Source of the DNA: VXYL01 sp965199945
Lineage (GTDB): Bacteria > Pseudomonadota > Gammaproteobacteria > Pseudomonadales > Azotimanducaceae
Direction of reading: 5' to 3'
DNA: 64,000 bases
Assembly: GCA_965199945.1 (NCBI GenBank)
Contig: OZ241354.1
Coordinates: 3,782,001 to 3,846,000 of the forward strand
Made by a program: the position numbers and the translations under genes. Of the stretch, positions 22,714-32,341 are shown piece after piece. The number at the start of each line of letters is the position of its first letter. The first letter of the stretch is position 1. Below the pieces are notes generated by a model. The model was not told where the DNA came from. It searched no databases and worked only from the letters and a program-made list of their open reading frames with translations.

Positions 22714-25570
22714 CTATTGGCGGGCGGGCGGCGTGGCGCTTGCTGGCGCGTCCGCGTTCGGCGTTGCGTTGCCGAGGATGCTGCGCCAGCCGCGGGCTGG
22801 GGCGTGGGGCCAGTGGAACTCCACTTGGACCTCGAAGCGCACCGTTGCCTTGAGGCCGAGGGCGTCGGTGGCGACGAGGACGATCTCTGCCGTGCCTTCG
22901 CCGGCTGGTTCCGGGTCGATCAGCAGGAAAGCGCCGGCGATGCGCGCTGTCGCGATGGATTCGTCTGACGAGGACGCTGCCCATGCCATGCCGTCGGGGG
23001 CGTCTCCCGGGGCGACGAGGGAATCGAGGGGCAGGCGCAGGGCGTCGCCGGCGGCGAGCGGGGGCGGCGTGGGTGCTGGCAGCGGTTGCGGCGGGCGGTG
23101 GAAGAGGATGAGCGGGGAACCTGGCGTGGTCTCGAAGCCGCGGAAGCAGGGCGTTCCGTTGCATTGCGCCGTCGGCATTTCCGGCGCGTCGGCGCGGAGG
23201 GTCAGCGGCGATGCGGGGGGCTGCGCCGCCGTGAACGTCGCGCCCGTGGTCTCGCCGGCGGCGATTGCCACGGTGGTGGGCAAGGCCGTCTCGGCGGTGG
23301 GCGTTGGGGCTGCCATCAGCGGCGCGGCCATTGCGAACGGGGCGCCGAGGGCGATGCGGGTGGAGATTGTCGCTGGGCTGGGCGCCCAGGCGGCGGCGTC
23401 GGTGCGAACCAGCGTCACGGCCAGGCCGAACGGGGCGCCTGGGTTGTCTTCCACGGTGACTTCGCGCAGATGGCGGATGCCGGCGAACAGGCCGGGCGGC
23501 AGGGTTTCGAGGGCGTTGGCGGAGAGGTCGAGGGTGCGCAGGCGCGGCGTCTGCGCGAGCAGGCCGGCCGGCAGCGTGGCCAGTTCGTTGCCGCGCAGGT
23601 CGAGGCGCAGGAGGGCGTCCAAGCCCAGCAGGTCGTTCTCGCGCAGGGCGTCGATGTTGCGCACGGCCAGGTGCAGCGCTGGGATGCGGGCGAGGTCGGC
23701 GGGTCTTGGCCAGCGGCAGTCGCGCCAGCCGCGCGCCAGTGCGTCGCGCACCGCCGGCGTGCAGTCGCAGACGCCTTCCTGGATCGTCGCCGTCGCCTGC
23801 GCGCTGCGCGAGAGGCCGACGTTCTCGGCCGGCGGCGCGTCCAGCGCGACGACGAAGCGTTCCCGCGCTGGTTCGATGTCGGCGTCGTCGGCGATGGCGA
23901 TCTCGACGGGCACCGTGGTCTCGCCGGCCGGGATCGTCGCTGCCCCGGCGCTCGCGTAGTCCTGCGCGTCCGCGTCCGGCGTGGACGGGTCGCCGTCCGG
24001 CGCGATGCGCCAGGAGATGTCGAGGGGTTCGGCGAGCGGCCTGCTCAGCGTCGCCGCCAGCACGACCGTGGCGCCTTCCGGCGCTGCGGCGTCGCGGGAG
24101 AGCGACAGCAACGCGCCGACCAGAACCTTGAACGTCGCCGTGGCGCTCAAGTCCTCGGGGTCGGTCGCCACGACGGTGATCGTCGCCTCGCCCGGGCGCA
24201 CGCCGCGGATGCGCGCTGCGCCGGAGACCACGCGCACGTCGACCGCGCCGTCGTCCGAGGACGCCGCGTAGCGCAGCGGGTCGCCGTCCGGGTCCTCGAA
24301 GGTCGAGGCTAGATCGACCGTCTTCGTTTCGCCGACGTCGAGTTCCACGTCCGGCAGTGCCTCCGCGAGGCGCGGCGGGGCGTTGCGCGGTGCCGCCACC
24401 TCTCCCGCCGCGGCGGTGGACGCTGCGCTGTCCTGTCCGTCGACCACCGCCACCACGCGCACCTCGTAGCGGCCCGGCTCCAGGCCGCCGATCTCGAGCC
24501 GCGTGGCGGCCGTCTCCTCCTGTCTGGACGACGACCACGCCTGCCCGGGGAGCCGCCACTGCACCTTGTACGACGTGGCGCCGGCGGCGGCCGTCCAAGT
24601 GACCAGCAGGCCCGCCGCGGTGGCTTCGGCGGTCACTTCGGTGGGGGCGTCTTCGGCCGGCGGCGGGGCTTCGTCGTCGGCGACCGTGACTTCGACGCTG
24701 GTGGTGATGGCGAGGGTGGTCGGGTAGCCGGCGGCGTCGCAGGCGGTCGTGACCGCGTGGCGCAGGGTGGCGCGGTCGTCCGCGTTGTCGTCGTCCTGTT
24801 CGGCGGTGAGGGTCACCGTCTGCGGCGTGTTCCAGGTGGTGGCCGTGAAGGCGAGCGCGGTCGGGTCCGCTTCCACGTCCGGGTTGCCGCTGGCGACGGA
24901 GACGGCCACGCCGCCGGAACAGCCGACGGGGGCGCTGTTCAGAACCAGCGTGTAGGTGTCTTGGTTGGCGTCGTCCGCGCCCGGATCCTCGTCGAGCGCC
25001 AAGCTCGTTCGGGAGACGGTCACGCCCGGCGGCGCACTCGGCGCCACGGGCAGCGTGCTGGTGGTGAGGTCGCTGGAGCCGGAGTGCGCCGCGGCGAGCA
25101 CCTTCACCGCCAGCGTGGAGACGGCGTCGAAGCCGTAGCCCGTGCCGGCGGCCAGCGTCAGGGTGGCCGCGTTGGTTCCCGTCGCGCCGCCGGTAACGGT
25201 GCTGATGGAGAGGCCGGCGATGGTCGGGGCGGTGACGAGCTCGAAGCTCGCCGCGGTGACGCCGGCGGCGTAGGTGAAGCCGCTGGGCAGGGTGACGGTG
25301 AGGGTCGCGCCGTCGAGGTTGTCCTCGGTGAGCGGTCTGCGTCGCGGCCGGCGCGGATGCCAGCGCTGCCAGTCCAATGACGATGGTGGCAAGCGCGGCG
25401 CGAAGGCGGGCGGCGCAGCCGCCGGAAGTCAGGGAGCGGCCGCTACCGTGGCCTCGCCCGATGCTTCGCTGCTTCGGGGGGGGGGGGCTCACAAACACAC
25501 CGGCGCTTGCGGTGTCCCGCAGTGCCGCCTCGGCGTTTCGGCCCGTGTGTTCCGCCACCTCAAGCATCAT
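22714..25570 (-). pseudogene. Large secreted surface protein with Calx-beta, Fn3 and LRR-like regions, frameshifted near its 5' end
   Basis: About 880 residues are continuous from roughly 25340 to 22714. From the N-terminus they contain a Gly/Thr/Ala-rich beta domain (LTEDNLDGATLTVTLPSG), a Calx-beta-like segment (ALDEDPG...TVTLTAEQDDD), an Fn3 domain (APTEVTAEAT...GRYEVRVVAV), a cadherin/dystroglycan-like segment (DPDGDPLRYAAS), a second Calx-beta segment and three or four LRR-like units (LLRLDLRGNELATLPAGLL). Proline-rich and Ig-like regions end the protein. A signal peptide (LRAALATIVIGLAALASAPAA) lies just upstream but in another frame, so one base is gained or lost near 25335. In that upstream frame the first ATG is at 25570, and a run of 12 C lies between it and the signal peptide. 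Probable role: adhesion or cell-surface recognition. Confidence 0.65.
25476..25487 (-). repeat. Homopolymer C12 tract near the start of the surface-protein gene
   Basis: Twelve consecutive G on the plus strand (C on the coding strand) lie between the upstream ATG (25570) and the signal-peptide codons. Tracts of this length slip readily during replication and are known phase-variation switches in other bacteria. The downstream frameshift near 25335 is separate. The frame needed there has a TGA just before the signal-peptide region, so changing the tract length alone would not restore the full protein. Confidence 0.9.
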
Positions 25571-25620
25571 GGAAGAGTAGCGCAGGGACACACTCGGCGG
25601 CACCGTTCGGCGGCTTGCGC

Positions 25621-26613
25621 TTACCCAGCGGTTTTCGCCAGTTCCTTGTACTTGCGCATGTGGCGCTTGGACGCCAGCTCGTCGCCGCGCAGCTCGTAGA
25701 TGCGCGCTTGGTTGTGGTGGGCGTCGGGCACGTCGGGGCTCAGGCGGTAGTAGGTGAGCGCCGTGTCGATGGCGCCGAGCTCGTCGAACACCGTGCCGAG
25801 GTTGTAGTGCGCCAACTGGTGGCGGGGCGCGATGTCGAGGGCCAGCTGATAGTGGCGGGCCGCGCCCTTGAGGTCGCCGTCCACTTGGTACAGGCGGCCC
25901 AGATTCACATGCGCGTCGGCGTTCTCTGGATTGAGGGCGAGCGCCTGGATGTACGCCTTGGGCGCTTCCTTCGGGTCTGCGTCCTCCAAATCCAGGCCGA
26001 GGTTGTACCAGTCGTCGCTGTCCATGCCCTTGGCGGTGGCCGGCTGGTCGGTGCTTTCCCCGGCTGCCCCAGCGGCCCCCTGGGCGCGCGGGGCGGCGTG
26101 GTGGGTTCGCGTCGTGGCCACGGGCGCGGGATGGGCGCTGGCCGGCGCTGGGCGCTCCTCGGCGACGGCACCGGAACGCTTGGCGAAGGTGCGCACTTCG
26201 CCGAGCGGCTCGCTGGCGAAGGGCAGGTGGCCCTGCCCGGTCTGGGCGTTCCACAGCGCGTCCTTGTCGCGCACGACGACGGCGCCGCCGTCGGCGCGAA
26301 CGCGCAGCGCCGAGAGCGGGCGGCGCGTCGATTGGCCAACCGCCAAGCCGTTGCGCAGGCTGCGCAGGGCGGCGACGGCCTTGCGCGAGGACACGTCCGC
26401 GTCGAGCAGGTTCTTCGCGGTGCGCATCAGCACGATGTCCTGGAACGAGAAGCGGTACTCGCCGGCGCGCCCGCGACGCGGCGAGAGCACGCTGGACTGC
26501 ACGAAGCCGCGAATGCGCTGCGGCGCGAGGCCCACCGCGTCGGCGACTTCGCGGGTGGTGTAGCCGCCGTTGCGGGAGGGCCGCAGCGCGGCGCTGGGGG
26601 AAGCGGTTGGCAA
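25621..26613 (-). CDS. MerR-type HTH fused to TPR repeats
   Basis: The product has 330 residues. Residues 17-75 form a MerR-like winged helix (YTTREVADAVGLAPQRIRGFV ... YRFSFQDIVLMRTAKNLLDA). A linker rich in Ala, Pro and Thr follows. Residues 195-325 contain about four TPR units (DDWYNLGLDLEDADPKEAPKAYIQAL, AHVNLGRLYQVDGDLKGAARHYQLAL, AHYNLGTVFDELGAIDTALTYY). The start is a TTG 15 bases after the ku stop, so it is probably the second gene of the ku operon. It may regulate the NHEJ genes or act as a scaffold; this is inference from position only. Confidence 0.8.
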   Translation of the reverse strand: MPTASPSAALRPSRNGGYTTREVADAVGLAPQRIRGFVQSSVLSPRRGRAGEYRFSFQDIVLMRTAKNLLDADVSSRKAVAALRSLRNGLAVGQSTRRPLSALRVRADGGAVVVRDKDALWNAQTGQGHLPFASEPLGEVRTFAKRSGAVAEERPAPASAHPAPVATTRTHHAAPRAQGAAGAAGESTDQPATAKGMDSDDWYNLGLDLEDADPKEAPKAYIQALALNPENADAHVNLGRLYQVDGDLKGAARHYQLALDIAPRHQLAHYNLGTVFDELGAIDTALTYYRLSPDVPDAHHNQARIYELRGDELASKRHMRKYKELAKTAG

Positions 26614-26628
26614 GGTCTTGGCCTTGGG

Positions 26629-27513
26629 CTAGCCGGCGCTGCGCCGCGCTTGCGGCGTCGCCTTGCGGGCGCGGCTGCCCTTCTTCGGCGCCTTGGGGGC
26701 TTTCGCCGCCACGGCCTTCGGGCCCGCTGCGGGGCGCCCCGGCTTTTTGTTGCCGACGGACGCCTTGAGGGCTTCCATGAGGTCGATGATCTTGGCTTCG
26801 GGCTTCTCTTCCGGTGCCACGGAGATGTCCTGGCCGTCGATCTTCTGCTGGATGAGTTCCAGGGTGCGCGCGCGCACTTCGTCCTTGTACTTGTCCGGCT
26901 CGAACTGCTCGTTGGCGCGCTGCTCGATGATCTGGATGGCGAGGCCGAGCTCGCCTTCGTTGACGTCGCAGACGTCCAGCGGCACGTCGTCCATGCGGCG
27001 CAGCTCGTCTTCGTGCTTGAGCTGCTCCATCACCAGCCCGTCGCCGAGCGGACGCACCAGCACGAGGTAGCTCTTGCCGCGCGCCGCGTAGCGCGCCAGG
27101 GCGGCGCGCTTGGTCTTGGCTAGGGCTTCGCGCAGCAGGTGGTAGGAACGCCCGGCGCCTTTGTCTGGGCCGAGGTAGTAGACGCGCTCGATGTAGATGC
27201 GCTCGACTTCCGCCAAGGGGATGAACTCGTCGATGTCGATGGCGTTGGTGGCGGCGACGTTGAGCGCCTTGAGCTCGTCCGGCGTGAACGTAACGTACTG
27301 CCCCTTGGCGAACTCGTAGCCCTGCACGCGGTCTTCGCGCTCCACTATCTCGCCGTCCGAGGCGCGGATATACTGCTGCCGGAGCCGCGAGCCGTCCTTG
27401 CTGAGGTAGTTGAACCGCACGGCGCTGGCGGTGTCCGCCGTGGAGAAGAGCTTGCACGGGATGGAAACCAAACCGAAGGAAATGGTTCCAGAGCCCATTG
27501 GGCGGGCTGCCAT
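26629..27513 (-). CDS. ku: Bacterial Ku protein (non-homologous end joining)
   Basis: Ku homodimers encircle broken DNA ends and recruit LigD. The product has 294 residues. The start MAARPMGSGTISFGLVSIPCKLF at 27513 is typical, with AGGAG about 10 bases upstream. The core Ku barrel spans residues 1-250. It contains KGQYVTFTPDELKAL, IDIDEFIPLAEVERIYIER, YLVLVRPLGDGLVMEQLKHEDEL, and DKYKDEVRARTLELIQQKI near the end. A Lys/Ala/Pro-rich basic tail (residues 255-294) is the usual DNA-binding extension of longer bacterial Ku proteins. It is divergent from ligD across a 52-base gap that must hold both promoters. Confidence 0.96.
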   Translation of the reverse strand: MAARPMGSGTISFGLVSIPCKLFSTADTASAVRFNYLSKDGSRLRQQYIRASDGEIVEREDRVQGYEFAKGQYVTFTPDELKALNVAATNAIDIDEFIPLAEVERIYIERVYYLGPDKGAGRSYHLLREALAKTKRAALARYAARGKSYLVLVRPLGDGLVMEQLKHEDELRRMDDVPLDVCDVNEGELGLAIQIIEQRANEQFEPDKYKDEVRARTLELIQQKIDGQDISVAPEEKPEAKIIDLMEALKASVGNKKPGRPAAGPKAVAAKAPKAPKKGSRARKATPQARRSAG

Positions 27514-27565
27514 CTGCGTATTGCTCCTGTTCGTGGGCCGTCGGCGACTATAGCCCGGTCTGCCC

Positions 27566-30088
27566 ATGCGCTCAACCCGCGCTGGCGGAACCAGCGATGC
27601 CGCGCCGCGCCTCGGCGTCTACCGCAAGCGGCGCAGTGCTTCCGCCACGCCGGAGCCTTTCGGCAGTTCCCAGGCGGCGCCGCTGGCCGGCGCGAGGCGG
27701 CTGTTCGTCGTGCAGCAGCACGCCGCGACGCGCCTGCACTGGGACTTCCGGCTGGAAGTCGGCAACGTGCTGAAGTCCTGGGCGGTGCCCAAGGGGCCGT
27801 CCATGAATCCGAAGGACAAGCGCTTCGCCGTGCAGGTGGAAGACCATCCCGTTGAATACGCGGACTTCGAGGGCACGATTCCCGCCGGCAACTACGGCGC
27901 CGGCCAGGTCGTGGTGTGGGACCACGGCACCTATCTGCCCCTCGAGGATTTCGAGCGCGGCTTCGAGGACGGCAAGCTGCTGTTCGAGCTGAACGGGCAC
28001 AAGCTGCGCGGGCGCTTCACGCTGATCGCGCTCAAGGGGCGCGACAACACCGGCAAGGAGTGGCTGCTCATCAAGGAGGCCGACCAGTGGGCCGGCGAGC
28101 GGACGCTGCCGGACAGTTCGGTGTTCTCCGGCCTCACCGTGGCCGAACTGGCTGAACCGGGGCGCAAGGAGGCGGCTTTTCGGGAGCGGCTGGACGCCCT
28201 GCGTCCGCGTCCGCCGGCGACTGGCGTGCTGTTCGAACAGCCCATGCTCGCCAAGCCTTCGGCGCCGTTCCACCGCGACGGCTGGATATTCGAGATCAAG
28301 TACGACGGCTATCGGCTGCTCGTGCAGCGGCGCGGCGACGAGGTGGCCTTGCGCTCGCGGCGCGGCCTGGACTTGACGGCGCGCTTTCCGGAGATCGTGC
28401 GGTGCGCGCGCCATCTGCCGTGCAGCGAGTTCGCCATCGACGGCGAAGTGGTGGTTCACGACCAGCAGGGACGGCCGCGCTTCGGCCTGCTGCAGGCGCG
28501 CGCCGCGGTGCGCGGCGAACTGGCGACGGCGCGCGCGGCTCGCCACGATCCGGTCTTCGTCTACGCCTTCGACCTGCTGCACGCCGCCGGCTACGACCTC
28601 AAGGGGCTGCCGCTGCTGACGCGCAAGGAACTGCTGCGCGAACTGCTGCCCGAAGCCGGCCCGCTGCGCTATTCGGACCACGTGCAGGGCAACGGCATCG
28701 AGACCTTTCACGCCGTCGCCAAGCTGGGGCTGGAAGGCGTGGTCGGCAAGCGCGCCGATTCGCCCTACGCCAGCGGGCGCAGCGGCGACTGGCTGAAGGT
28801 GCGCTCCAACCGCAGCGACGACTACGTGGTGGTCGGCTGGATTCCGCAGAAGGGCAACGCTGCAGATTTGGGCGCACTGGCGGTCGGCGAGTACCGCAGC
28901 GGTGCCTTGGCGTTCTGCGGCCGAGTGGGCTCCGGCCTTGGCCAGTCGAAGCGCGAGGAGGTGCAGCGGCAGCTTTCCGCCCTCGCCGCCGGCGAGCCGC
29001 TGGTCGAAGACAAAGAAGTGCATTGGGTGGCGCCCGTGCTCGTCTGCGAAATCGAGTATCGGGAGTACTCGCTCGACGGCCACCTACGCCAGCCGGTGTT
29101 CCTGCGCCTGCGCGACGACAAGGCGCCGGAAGAGTGCGTGGGCGCCTACGTCGGTTCCGAGCTGCTCCTGCACGAGGAAGACGACGAAGCGGAAGCGGTG
29201 CGCGAAGTGGCCGTCTCCAACCGCGACAAGGTGTTCTTCCCGGAGCAGAATCTGACCAAGGGCGACCTGCTGGACTACTACCAGGCCGCCGCGCCTTGGA
29301 TGCTGCCGTACTTGGCCGACCGGCCGCTGGTGCTCACGCGCTTCCCGGACGGCATCCACGGCAAATCCTTCTATCAGCGCGACGCGCCAGCGTTCGTGCC
29401 GGAGTGGCTGGAACGCAAGGTGCTGTGGAGCGAGAGCGCCGAACGCGAAGTCCACTACTTCGTGGTGCAGAACGTGGAGTCGCTGGTCTATCTGGCCAAC
29501 ATGGGCGCCATCCCCATCCACGCCTGGCACAGCCGCATCACCGATCTGGAGCATCCGGACTGGTGCGTGCTCGACCTCGACCCGAAGGACGCGCCCTTCG
29601 CGCATGTCGTCGCCGCGGCCAAGGCGGTGAAGGAACTGCTCGACGAGATCGACCTGCCGGGATTCCTGAAGACCAGCGGCGCGAGCGGCCTGCACATCCT
29701 CCTGCCGCTGGCGCGCCAACTGACGCACAGCCAGGCCACCACCCTCGGCGAACTGCTGGCGCGAGTGGTCGTCGGGCGGCGTTCGGAAATCACCACCATC
29801 GCCCGCGCCGTGCGCCAGCGCGACAGCAAGGTCTACATCGACTATCTGCAGAACGGCCACGGGCAACTGCTGGTGGCGCCGCTCTCGGCGCGCGCCGAGC
29901 CGGCGGCGTCCGTCTCCATGCCGGTGAAGTGGTCGGAGCTCAACGGACGCCTCAAGAACGCCAACTACCACTTGAAGAACGCCGTTCGGCGTTTGCAGCG
30001 CATGGGCGATCCGATGGCGCCGGTGCTCGACATCCAGCCAGATCTGGAACGCGCTCTGGCGCGGCTCGGCGAGTTGATGGATTCCTGA
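27566..30088 (+). CDS. ligD: Multifunctional ATP-dependent DNA ligase LigD (PE-LIG-POL)
   Basis: LigD repairs double-strand breaks together with Ku. The 840-residue protein has the Pseudomonas domain order. The 3'-phosphoesterase domain is at about 35-190 (ATRLHWDFRLE, VEDHPVEYADFEGTIPAGNYGAG). The ligase is at about 225-520, with the adenylation-site lysine in EIKYDGYR, then DGEVVV, GLEGVVGKRADSPY and DWLKVR. The primase/polymerase domain is at about 550-840 (SNRDKVFFPE, DLDPKDAPF, KTSGASGLHILLPL). All three catalytic modules look intact. The ATG at 27566 has no strong ribosome-binding site, but GVYRKRRSASATPEPFG is the normal LigD N-terminus. Confidence 0.97.
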   Translation: MRSTRAGGTSDAAPRLGVYRKRRSASATPEPFGSSQAAPLAGARRLFVVQQHAATRLHWDFRLEVGNVLKSWAVPKGPSMNPKDKRFAVQVEDHPVEYADFEGTIPAGNYGAGQVVVWDHGTYLPLEDFERGFEDGKLLFELNGHKLRGRFTLIALKGRDNTGKEWLLIKEADQWAGERTLPDSSVFSGLTVAELAEPGRKEAAFRERLDALRPRPPATGVLFEQPMLAKPSAPFHRDGWIFEIKYDGYRLLVQRRGDEVALRSRRGLDLTARFPEIVRCARHLPCSEFAIDGEVVVHDQQGRPRFGLLQARAAVRGELATARAARHDPVFVYAFDLLHAAGYDLKGLPLLTRKELLRELLPEAGPLRYSDHVQGNGIETFHAVAKLGLEGVVGKRADSPYASGRSGDWLKVRSNRSDDYVVVGWIPQKGNAADLGALAVGEYRSGALAFCGRVGSGLGQSKREEVQRQLSALAAGEPLVEDKEVHWVAPVLVCEIEYREYSLDGHLRQPVFLRLRDDKAPEECVGAYVGSELLLHEEDDEAEAVREVAVSNRDKVFFPEQNLTKGDLLDYYQAAAPWMLPYLADRPLVLTRFPDGIHGKSFYQRDAPAFVPEWLERKVLWSESAEREVHYFVVQNVESLVYLANMGAIPIHAWHSRITDLEHPDWCVLDLDPKDAPFAHVVAAAKAVKELLDEIDLPGFLKTSGASGLHILLPLARQLTHSQATTLGELLARVVVGRRSEITTIARAVRQRDSKVYIDYLQNGHGQLLVAPLSARAEPAASVSMPVKWSELNGRLKNANYHLKNAVRRLQRMGDPMAPVLDIQPDLERALARLGELMDS

Positions 30089-30127
30089 GCGGCCCGGTCT
30101 ATTCAGGCCGGCAAGGGGGAAGCGCGT

Positions 30128-30625
30128 TCAGATCTCCGTCAGCGCCGCTTCCTCGGTGGCCACGCCGTGCGCCAGGCAGGCATTGAGGAACTCGCGCAGA
30201 AAGCGGTTCACCTGCGCCTTTTCGTCCGGCTGGCGCATCTTCGCGTTCGGATAGCGGTACTCGGGCGCGAACAGGCGCTGGCCCTGGAACTCGATGACCT
30301 CGGCGCAGCGGGCATCGTGGTACAGCCGCACCTTGATGCGCGTTTCGCCGACGCGTTGGGCGGAGTCGCGCCCTTCCGGGGGAGCGCCGCGTTCCGGCAC
30401 TGCTCCTTGGCCGAGGAACCGCTGCCGGAGCGCGACCACCGCCGTGTAGCGGCCATGCTCCGTCACTTCCACGGTGACCTGCGGCGCGACGTCGCCGTGC
30501 GACACGAAGAACTCCCGCCGCTCGCCCTCGCGCAAACCCGGCAGCAGGCGAACGAGGCGCAGGTAGTTGCCGTCGCACTCGGCCAAGTGCGCACTCAAGT
30601 CGATGTTGTAGCGTCCCCGCCTCAA
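30128..30625 (-). CDS. yqiB: DUF1249 protein (YqiB family)
   Basis: The product has 165 residues. It aligns with E. coli YqiB from its first residues: RYNIDLSAHLAECDGNYLRLVRLLP, RYTAVVALRQ, KVRLYHDARCAEVIEFQ and YPNAKMRQPDEKAQVNRFLREFLNACLAHG. The start is taken as the TTG at 30625 because family members begin there; the open frame continues to 30808 without homology. The biochemical function of the family is unknown. In E. coli yqiB lies in a run (nudF-yqiB-cpdA) divergent from tolC, and the divergent tolC is conserved here. Confidence 0.8.
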   Translation of the reverse strand: MRRGRYNIDLSAHLAECDGNYLRLVRLLPGLREGERREFFVSHGDVAPQVTVEVTEHGRYTAVVALRQRFLGQGAVPERGAPPEGRDSAQRVGETRIKVRLYHDARCAEVIEFQGQRLFAPEYRYPNAKMRQPDEKAQVNRFLREFLNACLAHGVATEEAALTEI

Positions 30626-30872
30626 GCCCCTCGACTCCCCATGTGCAAGTGCGTCTCGCCGGAGGAGCGCATCCCCCGGCACCGATTCCCGCGATGATTC
30701 TAACCGCCGTTCGGCGCGGCGTTTCAACTGCCTGGCAAGCGATCCGGCGAAGCCTGCCGCACGGCGCAGTGTTCCGAAAAGTAACACTCGCGGGATTGAC
30801 GCGGGCATTTGTTAGACTGCCGCACCGTCGCCGTCGAGAGCGGCGGGTTTTGGCCACTCGAAGGACTGCCCT

Positions 30873-32309
30873 ATGCATGGTGTTGTCAAGGAACCTCTGC
30901 CGCGCCGGCGCATGCGGCCCGTGCTCGGCGTCGGCTCGAAGGCGCTCTTCGGCGCGGCTCTCGTGATGGCTGCGGCAGGCGCCAGCGGCGCCAATCTGAG
31001 CGATGTCTACGCCCAGGCCGTGGCCAACGACCCGGTGCTCGCCGGCGCGCGCGCCCTGCATCAGTCGCGCCTGGAGGGCGTGCCCTTGGCCCGCGCCGGC
31101 CTGATGCCGAGAGTCGGCGCCAATGCCAGCGCCTCGTGGTCCACGGTGTCCACGGACGGCACGGACCTCAACCAGGGCAGCAGCAATTTCGGGCGTCCCT
31201 TTCTGGACCGCGAAGTGGAACGGCGCAGCTGGGGCGCCGGCGTCAATCAGGCGGTGCTGGACCTGCCGGGCTGGTTCGGCTACCGCAGCGCCAAGGCGCG
31301 CGCCAAGCAGGCCGACTGGGACCTCGAAGCGACCACCCAGGGCTTGATCACGCGCGTCGCCACCGCCTATCTCAACGTCTTGCGCGGCGAAGCGGCCTTG
31401 GAGTCGGTGGTGGCGTCCGAAGAGGCCGTGCAGCGGCAGCTGGAGCAGGTGCAGCAGCGCTTCGACGTCGGCCTGGTGGCGATCACGGACGTGCTGGAGG
31501 CCAAGGCCGCCTACGACAACGAAGTCGTGTCGCGCATCCAGGCCGAGGGCAACCACGACATCTACTTCGAGGGGCTGCGCACGCTCACCGCCAATCCGGT
31601 CACCGAGGTGGACCGGCTGAACGAAGACCTGCCCATCGTCGATCCAGTGCCGGCCGACGAGAACGCATGGGTGGAAATGGCGCTGGCGCGCAACTTCCGC
31701 ATCCACGGCGCCCGCCAAGCCCTCAAGGCCGCCGAGCGCGACCTGCGCGGGCAGCTCTCCCGCCACCTGCCGACGCTGACCGCATCGGCCAACTACGGCG
31801 CCAGCAACGGCAGCCAGGCGTTCGGCAGCTTCGTGATCCCAGCCCAGTCGTCGGCGCAGATGTCCTATTCGCTCTCCGTCAACATGCCCGTCTACCAAGG
31901 CAACATCCACGCCGGCGTGCGCCAGGCGCGGCACGGTCTCGACCAAGCGCGGCAGCAGCTGATCAGCGAAGAGCTGACGGCGGCGCGGGACGTGCGCAAT
32001 CTGTACCGCGCCGTGGTCACCGAAGTGGTGCGCGTCGCCGCGCGGGCGGAAGCGATCAAGTCCTCCCAGTCCGCGCTCGAAGCCACCCAGACCGGCTACG
32101 AAGTCGGCACGCGCAACATCGTCGACGTGCTGCTCGCCCAGCGCCGCCTCTTCTCCTCCCAGTACGACTACGCCACGTCGCGCTACGACTACGTCATCAA
32201 CCTGCTGCGCTTGAAGGAATCGGCCGGCGTGCTCGCCAGCGCCGACATCGACGAACTGAGCGGCTTCACGGACGCGGAGAATCCGGTCGTTCCCTTCAGC
32301 ATGCGCTGA
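30873..32309 (+). CDS. tolC: TolC-family outer-membrane efflux channel
   Basis: Outer-membrane exit duct for multidrug efflux pumps and type I secretion, 478 residues. A signal peptide covers roughly residues 14-40 (MRPVLGVGSKALFGAALVMAAAGASGA). Two OEP repeats follow, with NLSDVYAQAVANDPVLAGARA at the start of the mature protein, RVATAYLNVLRGEAALESV in repeat one and ARDVRNLYRAVVTEV in repeat two. The C-terminal portion includes GTRNIVDVLLAQRRLFSSQYDYA, the TolC hallmark. The ATG at 30873 has AAGGA upstream. It is divergent from yqiB, as in enterobacteria. Confidence 0.93.
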   Translation: MHGVVKEPLPRRRMRPVLGVGSKALFGAALVMAAAGASGANLSDVYAQAVANDPVLAGARALHQSRLEGVPLARAGLMPRVGANASASWSTVSTDGTDLNQGSSNFGRPFLDREVERRSWGAGVNQAVLDLPGWFGYRSAKARAKQADWDLEATTQGLITRVATAYLNVLRGEAALESVVASEEAVQRQLEQVQQRFDVGLVAITDVLEAKAAYDNEVVSRIQAEGNHDIYFEGLRTLTANPVTEVDRLNEDLPIVDPVPADENAWVEMALARNFRIHGARQALKAAERDLRGQLSRHLPTLTASANYGASNGSQAFGSFVIPAQSSAQMSYSLSVNMPVYQGNIHAGVRQARHGLDQARQQLISEELTAARDVRNLYRAVVTEVVRVAARAEAIKSSQSALEATQTGYEVGTRNIVDVLLAQRRLFSSQYDYATSRYDYVINLLRLKESAGVLASADIDELSGFTDAENPVVPFSMR

Positions 32310-32341
32310 ACTTCGGCAGTTTCGCTCAAAGAGGTCGCCGG

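Noticed and set aside
22613..27457. A 1614-codon minus-strand frame across the surface protein, MerR-TPR gene and ku
   Set aside because: It is out of frame with three recognisable proteins and is rich in Arg/Pro/Ala shadows. Only the short part encoding the signal peptide near 25350-25420 is meaningful.
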